Positions 17,862 to 27,479 of a stretch of DNA of 64,000 nucleotides are shown piece after piece. The stretch is taken from contig NZ_AP018441.1 of assembly GCF_009937975.1 (NCBI RefSeq), positions 3,472,001 to 3,536,000 of the forward strand. The letters are read 5' to 3'. The notes under the pieces were generated by a model. That model worked only from the letters and a program-made list of their open reading frames with translations, searched no databases and was not told the DNA's origin. The first letter of the stretch is position 1; the number at the start of each line of letters is the position of its first letter. Both the position numbers and the translations under genes were made by a program. Source of the stretch: Undibacterium sp. YM2 (GTDB taxonomy: Bacteria > Pseudomonadota > Gammaproteobacteria > Burkholderiales > Burkholderiaceae_D).

Positions 17862-19211
17862 TTAACGCAACATGCAAGGTTTTTTACGGTCAAACTTCCA
17901 GCCAGGTATCAGATATTGCATGGCCACTGCATCGTCACGCGCACCCAGGCCCATGCTGCGATACAGGCGATGCGCACGCTCCACTTCGGCCATGTCCAGC
18001 TCTACACCCAGGCCTGGCGTTTGTGGTACCTGCACCATGCCATCAATGATTTGCAAAGGCTGCTTGCCCAGGCGCTGGCCATCCTGCCATATCCAGTGAG
18101 TATCAATTGGCGTGATGTCACCAGGTGCTGCAGCGGCCACATGCGTAAACATCGCGAGCGAAATATCGAAATGATTATTGGAATGCGAGCCCCAGGTCAG
18201 CCCCCATTGCTGGCATAACTGAGCAACCCTGACGGCCCCGCGCATAGTCCAGAAATGTGGGTCAGCCAAGGGGATATCCACCGCCTGCAGGCGTACTGCA
18301 TGATCAAGTTCGCGCCAGTCAGTGGCGATCATATTGGTGGCAGTTGGCAAACCTGTTGCCCGCTTGAATTCAGCCATGACTTCGCGTCCAGAGAAACTGC
18401 CTTCTTCGCCGCAAGGGTCTTCTGCATAGGCCAGTACATTTGCCTTGTCACGACACAGGCGTATGGCATCTTGGAGTAACCAGCCACCATTGGGGTCAAT
18501 CGTGATGCGTGCTTGTGGAAACCGTTCAGCCAGCGCAGTAACGGCTTCCATTTCATCTTCACCGCGCAAGACGCCGCCCTTGAGTTTGAAATCGTTAAAA
18601 CCATAACGTTTGTAAGCGGCTTCGGCCAGTTTCACAATCGCTTGTGGGGTCATGGCTGCTTCATGGCGCAAGCGCAGCCAGTCATCGTCGGCATCGCGGT
18701 TGCTGATGTAGGGAAGTTCAGTGAGTCTGCGGTCGCCGACAAAAAACAGGTAGCCCAGCATTTTTACAGCAGTACGCTGCTGCCCTTCCCCGAGCAGCGC
18801 AGCGACTGGCACTTCCAGGAACTTCCCCAGCAAATCCAGCAAGGCAGATTCAAGTGCTGTGACAGCATGCACGGCAATGCGCAAATCAAAAGTCTGCTTG
18901 CCGCGTCCGCCACTATCCCGGTGTGCAAAAGCATCCCGCACCCGGTTCAATATGCCTTGATAATCGCCGATACCTCTACCCATCAGCAAATCACGCGCAT
19001 CAAGTATAGTCTGCCGTATGGCTTCGCCACCTGGCACCTCACCAACACCGGTATTACCCAGGCTGTCGCTGAGTATCACGATATTGCGGGTAAAAAATGG
19101 ACCGTGTGCACCACTGAGATTAAGCAACATGCTGTCATGACCAGCAACCGGGATGACTTGCAAATTGACGAGGACAGGCGTACTTGATGGATTGGGCATG
19201 GTTCTTTTCAT
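17862..19211 (-). CDS. gudD: Glucarate dehydratase
   Basis: This enolase-superfamily enzyme dehydrates D-glucarate (and often idarate) to 5-keto-4-deoxyglucarate in hexarate catabolism. The N-terminal capping domain shows [20 protein letters not shown] and [12 protein letters not shown]. The barrel carries the KxK base motif FNDFKLKGG, the metal ligands in DPNGGW and EDPCGEEGS, and the His base in [13 protein letters not shown]. The length (449 aa) is normal. Start choice lies between ATG 19211 and ATG 19199; neither has a strong ribosome binding site. A promoter overlapped by a LacI-type operator lies directly upstream, and the GH2 gene follows. Confidence 0.93.
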   Translation of the reverse strand: MKRTMPNPSSTPVLVNLQVIPVAGHDSMLLNLSGAHGPFFTRNIVILSDSLGNTGVGEVPGGEAIRQTILDARDLLMGRGIGDYQGILNRVRDAFAHRDSGGRGKQTFDLRIAVHAVTALESALLDLLGKFLEVPVAALLGEGQQRTAVKMLGYLFFVGDRRLTELPYISNRDADDDWLRLRHEAAMTPQAIVKLAEAAYKRYGFNDFKLKGGVLRGEDEMEAVTALAERFPQARITIDPNGGWLLQDAIRLCRDKANVLAYAEDPCGEEGSFSGREVMAEFKRATGLPTATNMIATDWRELDHAVRLQAVDIPLADPHFWTMRGAVRVAQLCQQWGLTWGSHSNNHFDISLAMFTHVAAAAPGDITPIDTHWIWQDGQRLGKQPLQIIDGMVQVPQTPGLGVELDMAEVERAHRLYRSMGLGARDDAVAMQYLIPGWKFDRKKPCMLR

Positions 19212-19248
19212 CAAAAAATGACAACTTAAGCTTAGGGCATTGACGAAA

Positions 19249-19277
19249 ATGGTAGCGCTATCAAAACAACAGGTCAA
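19249..19277 (-). promoter_or_regulatory. gudD promoter with LacI-type operator on the -10
   Basis: On the minus strand, TTGACC (19272-19277) and TACCAT (19249-19254) are separated by 17 bases. The palindrome TGGTAGCGCTATCA (plus strand 19250-19263), the classic shape of a LacI/GalR operator, overlaps the -10. This predicts repression of gudD and the GH2 gene by a regulator that is not encoded in this window. Confidence 0.65.
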
Positions 19278-19448
19278 GACCAGGCGCCATCAACAGGATG
19301 GAATGGAAAATGGGATTTTGTACGCATTCCTCCTATGAAAATGACTCAGTCAGCAATTGATTTTCACATCAATCACGCACATGATTATTTTTACAAACAT
19401 GGAAGAATTTTCAGTAAATTGCTTTTCCGACTGAAATTCGGACCAAAA

Positions 19449-19462
19449 TGGTAGCGCAACAA
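19449..19462. promoter_or_regulatory. Second LacI-type operator (auxiliary)
   Basis: TGGTAGCGCAACAA shares its first nine bases with the operator at 19250-19263 and lies 199 bases upstream of it. No -35 is visible for a promoter here, so it may be an auxiliary site for looping. The remainder of the intergenic stretch 19278-19629 shows no gene. Confidence 0.45.
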
Positions 19463-19629
19463 GCAACATCATTCAGCCAAAGGGAAGCGTCAATGCAAGA
19501 GTAAATTCATGCATGCTGCCAGCAAGCATGAGCAAGTCCAGGAGGACGGGAAGATGGGGAGGATACAGAAGCAGGCGGAATCATTACCCAGACCCGCCTA
19601 CGATCCGCAAAACTTACGGAACAATAAAA

Positions 19630-20361
19630 CTAAATCCCTTTGACCTGACGTGCCGCCTGCACCAGCTCGTGCACATCATTCGTCATGACCGCCAGAAAGC
19701 CCAGCAAGATCAGGTAATAAGCCGCATAGGTGAAACGTACCTCACCAGACATATTGTAGTAAGCCTTGTTCTCTTCCGCCTCAGGATCATATTTCCAGGC
19801 GCGCCACAATTGTGGCCAGGCCAGTAAACCGATAATGATCAGCATGGGGCTGGGACGATAATAAAACAAAGCCAGCAAGACCGGCACGCCGACAAACCAG
19901 ATGCGCGGCGTCAGCACAGCAGTAATACGCCCGCCATCAAAGGGCGACAGCGGTATCATATTGAACAGGTTCAAGAAGAAACCCGAATACGCTACCGCCA
20001 TCAATAAATCGCTATCGTAATTACGGGCGAGAAAATAGCAAAGAATCGAAGCAACCGTGCCTGCCAAAGGGCCGCCTAAGCCTATATATGCTTCGGTCTC
20101 GGCGTCGTGAGGCTGATCCTTTATCTCAGTCCACGCTCCCAGAAAAGGGATAAAAGTAGGCAAGCCCGCACGCAAGCCACGCTGACGAGCAGCAAAAAAA
20201 TGACCCAACTCATGCACAAACATGAGCAAGACAAACCCCACCGCATACCACCAGCCAAATATCCAGGCGTAAAGGGCGACAGAAACAATCATGGTGCCGC
20301 CAGTGGTCAGCAACTTGCCAAACTTGACGCCGGAAAACAGCAGAAACAGCAGTTTCATCAT
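19630..20361 (-). CDS. Site-2 protease family (M50) membrane metalloprotease
   Basis: A 243-aa polytopic membrane protein of peptidase family M50. The zinc-binding motif HELGH lies in LLMFVHELGHFFAARQRG (about residue 50) and the third ligand motif in NLFNMIPLSPFDGGRI (about 145). There are about six membrane helices and no PDZ or CBS domain, so it resembles the short Rip/SpoIVFB-like group. The substrate is unknown. It follows the DUF2167 gene by 66 bases on the same strand, with tandem repeats between them, and may be co-transcribed. Confidence 0.9.
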   Translation of the reverse strand: MMKLLFLLFSGVKFGKLLTTGGTMIVSVALYAWIFGWWYAVGFVLLMFVHELGHFFAARQRGLRAGLPTFIPFLGAWTEIKDQPHDAETEAYIGLGGPLAGTVASILCYFLARNYDSDLLMAVAYSGFFLNLFNMIPLSPFDGGRITAVLTPRIWFVGVPVLLALFYYRPSPMLIIIGLLAWPQLWRAWKYDPEAEENKAYYNMSGEVRFTYAAYYLILLGFLAVMTNDVHELVQAARQVKGI

Positions 20362-20395
20362 CTTTATTACATCCTATTTATTTTGGCCTGGACTT

Positions 20396-20440
20396 CTTCA
20401 AGCTCTATAACTTCAAGTTTTATAACTTCAAGCTTTATTG
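20396..20440. repeat. Three tandem 15-bp units at the 3' end of the DUF2167 gene
   Basis: CTTCAAGCTCTATAA, CTTCAAGTTTTATAA and CTTCAAGCTTTATTG lie head to tail. The third unit covers the stop codon of the DUF2167 gene (20428-20430), so on the minus strand TGA recurs three times in the same frame. Confidence 0.85.
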
Positions 20441-21309
20441 CGGCCGAACAGCTTGCCTATCAATGCGCCCAAGCCTACCACGGCAACCAGCGCCAGTTTG
20501 GCGAACTTGGCAAAGAAAGCAAAGATGAGGGCAAACAGACCCAGCTTTTTGGCAGCGACACCGGCAACCAGAGCTGCCAGGCCATACTCAGCTACTTTGT
20601 CGGTACTGATATTGAAATCGCTGTAACGCTTGCCGTCTGTAAATTCCAGATGCCCCAATAAATCTTTGGCGATGGATTTTTGTTGTGGCAAATCGTTCAA
20701 TGCCGTCACCAGGTTCAGGCTGATGTAGCCTTCACGGCCCAACGCATAGGTATTGTAATTCACGCCCTGTCTGTCGCTGCTGCTCTGCTTATCCTTGGTG
20801 ATCGCGGACCATACCAGCCTGTGGGTTGCGGCTTCATAATTCGGTTTTTCTGCCCAGCCCACCAGTTGCATTTCAGGAATGCCGCGCTGCACGCGTTCTT
20901 TATTTCCCTGCTCGGTACCTTCCTTTAAGCTTTTCAGCAAATCGTCGGCATTCCAGTCTTTGGCATCGTCATCCTTGATATAACCAGATTTTTGGTAGCG
21001 CGCGACGATCATCCAGTGCCCTTCTTCAGGGAAGATGGCACCAAGCAAACTGGGGTCAGATGAATTGCCCATGGCACGCATGATGCGGCCAGCCTCAGGC
21101 ATGGGGATAAAAATCTGACCGGCTGGCACTTTCAATACCGCCTGATCTATCATTTTGATTTCTGCCGGACCTGCCTGCATGACTTTTTTTGCTTCGTCGA
21201 AGGCTGCCTTGACTTCGGCATCAGCAGCCGCATTTTGCGCGTAAGCAAAATGGCTAAAGACTGCAACAAATAAGGCTAATACCCACTTTAAATACTGCTT
21301 GACGATCAT
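20428..21309 (-). CDS. DUF2167 family membrane-anchored protein
   Basis: This 293-aa protein has a cleavable-looking signal peptide (MIVKQYLKWVLALFVAVFSHFAYAQ) and a C-terminal hydrophobic segment (LGLFALIFAFFAKFAKLALVAVVGLGAL) followed by a basic tail. The middle shows the DUF2167 hallmarks FIPMPEAGRIMRAMGN and LLGAIFPEEGHWMIVARYQKSGYIKDDDA. The function of the family is unknown; it is thought to sit in the inner membrane facing the periplasm. I chose ATG 21309 because AGGGA lies 6 bases upstream. The M50 protease gene follows, so the protein could be a partner or substrate of that protease (inference only). Confidence 0.85.
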   Translation of the reverse strand: MIVKQYLKWVLALFVAVFSHFAYAQNAAADAEVKAAFDEAKKVMQAGPAEIKMIDQAVLKVPAGQIFIPMPEAGRIMRAMGNSSDPSLLGAIFPEEGHWMIVARYQKSGYIKDDDAKDWNADDLLKSLKEGTEQGNKERVQRGIPEMQLVGWAEKPNYEAATHRLVWSAITKDKQSSSDRQGVNYNTYALGREGYISLNLVTALNDLPQQKSIAKDLLGHLEFTDGKRYSDFNISTDKVAEYGLAALVAGVAAKKLGLFALIFAFFAKFAKLALVAVVGLGALIGKLFGRNKA

Positions 21310-21595
21310 GTTCATTCCCTGTGAATTTATATTTTGATGAGCAATTTGGCATCCTGGCATTTGTCATCATTTATTGAGTGCGCTGAATTAAATACTGCAG
21401 ATCAAGTACTGCAGATTCATGGATATTGTGCATTTACACACACTTAGTTTCCATAAAGTTAAGCATAATGCCTTGAAAACTGGACTAAATCAAATCCAGG
21501 CCAGGCTCTTAGGAGCTAAAATAGCACCCTCAGCTAAAGCTCTCACCGTAAATAAACTGCCCGCATCTAATGATGCGGCAGGCGCAGGCAAAATC

Positions 21596-22663
21596 ATGAC
21601 CATCTCCATCGTTAATCCAGCTACAAACCCAGAAAAACCTATGGAGATATTGCCTGCGGCAACAGTCGCAATAGCGACAAAGCATTTGCGCGACATCCTG
21701 CAACTGGCCTTTGAACATACTGATCAGCATCAGGCAGTAGTCGTGTATGACCAGCGCAGCCCCCTGGCAGTGGCACTGACCAGCGCCTATCGCGCCTGCC
21801 TGCCCAATGCACGCTTTATCAATTTCGATGCAGAGACACCAGAATCGATTTTATCAACCTTGAATGCCTTGCAGGCATCTGATCTCGCAGTGCTGGTGCA
21901 ATCCACCAATTTTCGCCTGGAAGCCTACAGACTACGGGTGGAACTATTCAAACGTGGGCTAAAAGTGATAGAACATCCCCATCTCGCACGCATGGAAGGT
22001 GACGAAAACCTGTATTACATAGAGTCGCTGGCCTATGATGCCAACTACTATCGCGGTACTGGCAATGCGCTCAAACAAAAAATTGACCAGGCCAGCGGCG
22101 GTATTGTCGATAGCGGTGGTGCCGAACTTATTTTCAGTGGTCGCTTTGAACCGGCCAAGCTCAATGTCGGCGACTATCGCCAGATGAATAATGTTGGCGG
22201 CCAGTTCCCTATCGGTGAAGTGTTCACGGAATCAGTAGCGCTGGAAGATGTGTATGGGCAAATCCGCATCTTTGCCTTTGGTGACACCAGCTTTACCGTC
22301 AATCGCCCGGCGCAGCCTATTACCCTGATCGTTGAAAAAGGCCAGGTTGTTGACACCATCAATTCCACACCTGAATTTGATCAGGTGCTGGCCAATATCC
22401 GGGCAGATGACAGCATAGTCTGGGTGCGTGAACTGGGCTTTGGCATGAACAAGGCCTTTTCCAAGGACAAGACCGTGCGTGACATAGGCACTTATGAGCG
22501 CATGTGCGGCGTCCATTTATCCCTGGGGGCCAAGCATGGCAGCTATGCCAAGCCGCATATCAAACGTGGTGAAGGCCGCCATCATGTCGATGTTTTCGCC
22601 GTTACCGAGGCCGTAAAACTGGATGATGAAGTGGTCTACAGGAATGGTGCCTGGGTAGTTTGA
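21596..22663 (+). CDS. M29-like metallopeptidase (leucyl aminopeptidase/aminopeptidase T type)
   Basis: The 355-aa protein shows segments in the order expected for M29 aminopeptidases: IGEVFTESV (Glu), VRELGFGMNKAF (Glu), CGVHLSLGAKHG (His) and GRHHVDVFA (His, Asp). These are likely metal ligands of a two-metal centre. It should release N-terminal residues from peptides in the cytoplasm, but some members of this branch may have other roles. The frame is open from an ATG at 21419, but the additional 59 residues look unlike the family and lack a ribosome binding site; ATG 21596 has a GCAGG 8 bases upstream. The start remains uncertain. Confidence 0.7.
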   Translation: MTISIVNPATNPEKPMEILPAATVAIATKHLRDILQLAFEHTDQHQAVVVYDQRSPLAVALTSAYRACLPNARFINFDAETPESILSTLNALQASDLAVLVQSTNFRLEAYRLRVELFKRGLKVIEHPHLARMEGDENLYYIESLAYDANYYRGTGNALKQKIDQASGGIVDSGGAELIFSGRFEPAKLNVGDYRQMNNVGGQFPIGEVFTESVALEDVYGQIRIFAFGDTSFTVNRPAQPITLIVEKGQVVDTINSTPEFDQVLANIRADDSIVWVRELGFGMNKAFSKDKTVRDIGTYERMCGVHLSLGAKHGSYAKPHIKRGEGRHHVDVFAVTEAVKLDDEVVYRNGAWVV

Positions 22664-22791
22664 ACAGCATCCATTAGCAAAACAACACGAAAACCCAATT
22701 ACTATCCCTCCGGATCAGGGCATAGCGGCTGCAATATGTGCATTCGCTGTTAGAATAATGCTCTTGTCCGTTCATAAAAAGTGCATCAACC

Positions 22792-24852
22792 ATGACCCGT
22801 AAGCTGTTTGTTACCACTGCCCTGCCGTACGCTAATGCGCCCTTCCACCTTGGTCATATCATGGAATATATCCAGGCTGACATCTGGGTAAGGCATCAGC
22901 GAATGTCGGGTCACGAGGTACATTTCGTCGGCGCGGATGATGCACACGGTGCACCTATCATGATTGCGGCTGAAAAAGCCGGTATCACGCCACAGGCTTT
23001 TGTGGCGCAGATCGCTGCCGGACGCAAACAATACCTCGACGGTTTTCATATCAAGTTTGACAACTGGCATTCAACCGATGGCGAAGAAAACCATCAGTTG
23101 TCACAGGACATCTACCGCAAACTGAAATCTGCCGGTTTCATCACGAGCAAAACCATAGAACAGTTTTTTGACCCGGTCAAAAACATGTTCCTGCCTGACC
23201 GTTACATCAAGGGCGAATGCCCTAAATGTGGTGCCAAGGATCAATATGGCGATTCCTGCGAAGTCTGCAGTGCCGTCTATGCGCCTACAGAATTGAAAAA
23301 TCCTTATTCCGTTCTGACCGGTGCCACACCGATCATGAAATCCTCCGAGCATTTCTTTTTCAAACTGTCTGATGAAAAATGCGTGGAATTCTTGCGTGGC
23401 TGGGCTTTGAAAGACAACCGCCTGCAGTCTGAAGTTGCGAACAAATGCAAGGAATGGCTGGAAGGCGAAGGCGGCCTTGGCGACTGGGACATCAGCCGCG
23501 ATGCGCCTTATTTTGGTATCGAGATTCCTGACCAACCAGGCAAGTATTTCTATGTATGGCTGGATGCGCCTGTCGGTTACCTCGCTTCGCTGAAAAATTA
23601 CTTCGGCAAGACAGGTCGTGATTACGATGCTTTCATGGCTGACCCGACGACTGAGCAAATCCATTTCATCGGCAAGGACATCACTTATTTCCATACCCTG
23701 TTCTGGCCAGCGATGCTGAAGTTCTCTGGTTATAAAACACCGGACAATGTGTATGCGCATGGTTTTGTGACGGTCTCTGGCGAAAAAATGTCCAAGTCAC
23801 GCGGTACAGGCATTTCACCACTGCGCTATCTGGAAATCGGCATGAACCCTGAATGGCTGCGTTATTACTTCGCCGCCAAACTGAATGCCAAGGTCGAAGA
23901 CCTGGATATGAATCCAGAAGATTTCGTTGCGCGTGTCAATTCTGACCTGATCGGCAAATACATCAACATCGCCAGCCGCGCTGCCGGTTTTATCAGCAAG
24001 CGTTTTGATGGCGTAGTGGCGACTGACTGGGCGACGGCAGATGATGCCTTCCTGAATAATCTGCGCAATGTTGCGCCAGAAATCCAGGCCTTGTTTGAAG
24101 CACGTGAATACGGCAAAGCCCTGCGTGCGGCAATGGAACAGGCTGACCTGGTGAATGCCTATGTTGATTCCAACAAACCCTGGGAACTGGCGAAAAAGCC
24201 AGAGAACGACGCCAAGCTGCAGGAAGTGTGCAGCCGCTTGCTGGAAGCATTCCGCATTCTGACCATCTTCCTGAAACCGGTCTTACCTCAACTGGCAGCA
24301 CAGGTAGAAGCACAATTGAATATCGCCCCTTTGCAATGGGCAGATGTTGCGACACCATTGCCGCATCATCACAAGATCAATCCTTATACGCACTTGATGC
24401 AAAGGGTGGATTTGAAGATATTTGACGACTTGTTTGATGTACCTGCACCGGCAGCTACTGTTGCTTCTGAAACGACAGCAGTTGCTGCTTCAGATATCGA
24501 ACCACTGGCAGAAGAAATCAAGATTGATGACTTTGCCAAAGTCGATCTGCGCATTGCCAAAATCGTCAATTGTGAGCATGTAGAGGGTTCAGACAAGCTC
24601 CTGCGTCTGACTTTGGACGTAGGCGAAGGCCGTACCCGCAATGTGTTCTCAGGCATCAAGTCTGCTTACCAGCCAGAACAGCTGATAGGCAAATTCACTG
24701 TCATGGTGGCTAACCTGGCACCACGCAAGATGAAATTTGGTATGTCAGAAGGCATGGTATTGGCCGCATCTGCTGCTGACGAAAAAGCCAACCCAGGTTT
24801 GTACATACTGGAAGCCTGGCCTGGTGCCCAACCTGGCATGCGTGTACGTTAA
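22792..24852 (+). CDS. metG: Methionyl-tRNA synthetase
   Basis: MetG charges tRNA-Met in the cytoplasm. The class I catalytic motifs are [16 protein letters not shown] (HLGH, residues 9-24) and [11 protein letters not shown] (about 331). Between them is the zinc-binding insertion [17 protein letters not shown] near residue 143. The C-terminal 110 residues are a separate tRNA-binding (OB-fold) domain, [20 protein letters not shown], which also allows dimerisation. At 686 aa it is the full-length two-zinc-knuckle-type form. A GNAT gene follows 31 bases downstream and may share the transcript. Confidence 0.98.
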   Translation: MTRKLFVTTALPYANAPFHLGHIMEYIQADIWVRHQRMSGHEVHFVGADDAHGAPIMIAAEKAGITPQAFVAQIAAGRKQYLDGFHIKFDNWHSTDGEENHQLSQDIYRKLKSAGFITSKTIEQFFDPVKNMFLPDRYIKGECPKCGAKDQYGDSCEVCSAVYAPTELKNPYSVLTGATPIMKSSEHFFFKLSDEKCVEFLRGWALKDNRLQSEVANKCKEWLEGEGGLGDWDISRDAPYFGIEIPDQPGKYFYVWLDAPVGYLASLKNYFGKTGRDYDAFMADPTTEQIHFIGKDITYFHTLFWPAMLKFSGYKTPDNVYAHGFVTVSGEKMSKSRGTGISPLRYLEIGMNPEWLRYYFAAKLNAKVEDLDMNPEDFVARVNSDLIGKYINIASRAAGFISKRFDGVVATDWATADDAFLNNLRNVAPEIQALFEAREYGKALRAAMEQADLVNAYVDSNKPWELAKKPENDAKLQEVCSRLLEAFRILTIFLKPVLPQLAAQVEAQLNIAPLQWADVATPLPHHHKINPYTHLMQRVDLKIFDDLFDVPAPAATVASETTAVAASDIEPLAEEIKIDDFAKVDLRIAKIVNCEHVEGSDKLLRLTLDVGEGRTRNVFSGIKSAYQPEQLIGKFTVMVANLAPRKMKFGMSEGMVLAASAADEKANPGLYILEAWPGAQPGMRVR

Positions 24853-24883
24853 TATCTTTTGTGCGTAGATACAGTACCAGCGT

Positions 24884-25363
24884 ATGAATATTGTTGTCCG
24901 TGAAGCGGCTATCGAAGATGCGCAACTCATCGCGCATCTGACGCGCACTTGCTGGACTGACAAGGTAGCCGCTACCTCCAGCGGCCACCATGAAAGCAGT
25001 GAGCGTGTCTGCAATGATTTGATGCAGGGTGGCGGCTTTGTGCTATTGCTGGATGATGAACCGGTAGGTTCGGTGCGCTGGTTGCCACTGGATACAGAAA
25101 ATAATTGCTGGGAAATGCTGCGCATGGGCGTTTTGCCTGCATTTCGGGGCGAAGCCCTGTCCCAGCATTTACTCGAAGCCGTCATTCATGCGGCACAGAC
25201 ATCTGGCATAGAAGAATTACGCCTCGGCGTACGCAGTGACCAGCCCCGCCTGCTGGACTTATATGCCGCATTCGAGTTTGAACTCGCGCCCGAGCTTGAA
25301 TATTCCCACGCCAATCCTAATGAGCCTGCCCCGCATGTCATGCGGCGATTCTTAAGAAATTAA
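24884..25363 (+). CDS. GNAT family N-acetyltransferase
   Basis: A 159-aa single-domain acetyltransferase. The acetyl-CoA-binding motif A is WEMLRMGVLPAFRGEALSQH (about residues 83-102), preceded by the beta-strands FVLLLDDEPVGSVRWL and followed by LRLGVRSDQPRLLDLYAAFEF. The acceptor is unknown. Its position 31 bases after metG on the same strand suggests co-transcription only. Confidence 0.85.
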   Translation: MNIVVREAAIEDAQLIAHLTRTCWTDKVAATSSGHHESSERVCNDLMQGGGFVLLLDDEPVGSVRWLPLDTENNCWEMLRMGVLPAFRGEALSQHLLEAVIHAAQTSGIEELRLGVRSDQPRLLDLYAAFEFELAPELEYSHANPNEPAPHVMRRFLRN

Positions 25364-25561
25364 AGAAATCGGCATACTTGCTCTTATCTAATATATTTTA
25401 GGTATACTCTTCTCCAGTTTTGTAAATCTAGATGAATGATGCTATTTAAACAATGGCTTAAGCAACAACTTAAGCAATACATTCAAATTCGCCCTGTATT
25501 TACAGCATCTCAGTATTAAACTTATCCTCACCCCTGTCTATCCTGCTTTGGAAATCCATCC

Positions 25562-27394
25562 ATGAACAGCCCTGTTAGTCCTTCTGCCATCACCTCCCCC
25601 ATCCCTGCCCGTCTGGTGCAATTGCGCGCTGCCATGCAGGAGCAAGGGCTGGATGCCTATATCGTGCCGTCCTCGGACCCGCATCTATCTGAGTATCTAC
25701 CTGACCGCTGGCAAGGACGCAGCTATTTCTCGGGCTTTACCGGCTCGGTAGGTACGCTGATCGTTACGGCAGATTTTGCAGGTTTGTGGGTAGATAGCCG
25801 CTATTGGAGCTCAGCAGAAACAGAACTGGCACCAACTGGTATCAAGATGATGAAAATAGCATCTGCTGCAGCGACACTTTACATAGACTGGCTGGCCAGC
25901 AATTTGCAGCCTGGGCAAACGGTGGGTGTCGATGGTGCAGTATTGGGGTTGGCAACTGCCAGGGCGCTGGAACATGCCTTACAAAGCAAGGGCATCACAT
26001 TCAATACCAGCCATGATCTTTTGGATAAAGTGTGGAACGAACGTCCCAGCCTGCCACAGGCTGCGATCTATGAACATGCAGCACCGTATTCGGTAGTCGC
26101 CCGCGCCGATAAGCTGGCGATGATACGTGAACAGCTGCGTGCCAAAAACGCCGACTGGCATTTTGTTTCTACTGTCGATGACCTGGCCTGGATTTTCAAT
26201 TTGCGTGGCGCTGATGTCAGCTATAACCCGGTCTTTGTTGGGCATGCCCTGATCAGCCAGACTGAGGCAAAACTGTTTGTCTCCACAGGCAAAGTCCCGG
26301 CAGAACTGGCAGCTATACTGGCAAAAGATGGCGTCAGTCTGGCAGACTATAGTGAGGCTGCCTCTGCACTGGCGGCTCTGCCAGCAGGCAGCAGCATCAT
26401 GATAGACCCCCGCAGGATCACTTATGGCTTCCGTCAGAGCATACCAGCAACTGTCAAAGTTATCGAAGCCATCAACCCATCGGTATTTGCAAAATCCCGC
26501 AAGACTGCGGAAGAAGCGCAATTTGTGCGTGAAGCAATGGAACAGGATGGTGCGGCGCTGTGTGAATTCTTCACCTGGTTGGAAGGCGCATTAGGCAAGC
26601 AACGCATCACTGAACTGACCATTGATGAAGAGATTTGCGCTGCCCGTGCACGCCAGCCGCATTTTGTCTCGCCCAGTTTTAATACCATCGCCGGCTTCAA
26701 TGCCAACGGTGCCATGCCGCATTATCGCGCCACCAAGGAATCACATTCCGTCATCGAAGGTGATGGACTGCTGCTCATCGACTCCGGTGGACAATACCTG
26801 AATGGCACAACGGACATTACCCGCGTCGTTCCTGTAGGCCAGGTATCAGAAGCGCAAAAGCGTGACTTCACCCTGGTCTTGAGAGGCATGATCAATCTCT
26901 CGCAAATGCGTTACCCACGCGGCACCCTGTCGCCCATGCTTGACACTGTAGCCCGCGCACCTATCTGGGCTGACGGCATTAACTATGGTCATGGCACTGG
27001 TCACGGCGTAGGCTATTTCCTGAATGTGCATGAAGGTCCGCAGAGCATTTCTCCTGCGATAGCAGAAACCCACATGGCGATGGAGCCAGGCATGATCACC
27101 TCGAACGAACCCGGCATCTACCGCCCGGGCAAATGGGGCGTGCGTATAGAAAACCTGCTATTGAACGTCCCTGCCATGCAAACCGAATTTGGCGAATACC
27201 TGGAATTTGAAACCCTGACGCTCTGCCCCATAGATACACGCTGCATCACGGTAAGCTTATTGCGCGAAGACGAAATCAAATGGCTCAATGATTACCATGC
27301 TACAGTCTTGCAGCGCCTGTCGCCACGCGTCAGCGGTGCAGCGCAGGAATGGTTGAAGGCAAGAACCCAGCCTTTGCTGCGCCCTGCCAGTTGA
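25562..27394 (+). CDS. pepP: Xaa-Pro aminopeptidase, M24B family (long form)
   Basis: The enzyme removes N-terminal residues that precede proline. The 610-aa length corresponds to the long, eukaryote-like aminopeptidase P with two N-terminal creatinase-like domains (LRAAMQEQGLDAYIVPSSDPHLSEYLPDRW and a second at about 165-310) and a C-terminal pita-bread catalytic domain. Likely metal ligands are in LLLIDSGGQYLNGTTDITR (two Asp), HGTGHGVGYFLNVHEGPQ (His), TSNEPGIYR (Glu) and RIENLLL (Glu). Upstream, 25364-25561 is non-coding and carries two copies of CTTAAGCAA. A strong terminator follows. Confidence 0.93.
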   Translation: MNSPVSPSAITSPIPARLVQLRAAMQEQGLDAYIVPSSDPHLSEYLPDRWQGRSYFSGFTGSVGTLIVTADFAGLWVDSRYWSSAETELAPTGIKMMKIASAAATLYIDWLASNLQPGQTVGVDGAVLGLATARALEHALQSKGITFNTSHDLLDKVWNERPSLPQAAIYEHAAPYSVVARADKLAMIREQLRAKNADWHFVSTVDDLAWIFNLRGADVSYNPVFVGHALISQTEAKLFVSTGKVPAELAAILAKDGVSLADYSEAASALAALPAGSSIMIDPRRITYGFRQSIPATVKVIEAINPSVFAKSRKTAEEAQFVREAMEQDGAALCEFFTWLEGALGKQRITELTIDEEICAARARQPHFVSPSFNTIAGFNANGAMPHYRATKESHSVIEGDGLLLIDSGGQYLNGTTDITRVVPVGQVSEAQKRDFTLVLRGMINLSQMRYPRGTLSPMLDTVARAPIWADGINYGHGTGHGVGYFLNVHEGPQSISPAIAETHMAMEPGMITSNEPGIYRPGKWGVRIENLLLNVPAMQTEFGEYLEFETLTLCPIDTRCITVSLLREDEIKWLNDYHATVLQRLSPRVSGAAQEWLKARTQPLLRPAS

Positions 27395-27446
27395 TTGTTT
27401 GCTTACCCGTCTTAAGAAATACTGTTTGAGTTAAATGAGGCACAAG

Positions 27447-27476
27447 ATAAAAGGTAGCGCATGCGCTACCTTTTAT
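27447..27476. terminator. Bidirectional terminator between convergent genes
   Basis: A perfect 14-bp inverted repeat ATAAAAGGTAGCGC / GCGCTACCTTTTAT is separated by only AT. With its A-tract on the left and T-tract on the right, it can terminate both pepP (plus) and the serine hydrolase gene (minus). Confidence 0.85.
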
Positions 27477-27479
27477 ACT

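Noticed and set aside
27447..27476. GGTAGCGC palindrome as a third LacI-type operator
   Set aside because: It resembles the operators at 19250 and 19449, but it lies between two convergent stop codons with A- and T-tracts, which makes a terminator much more likely.
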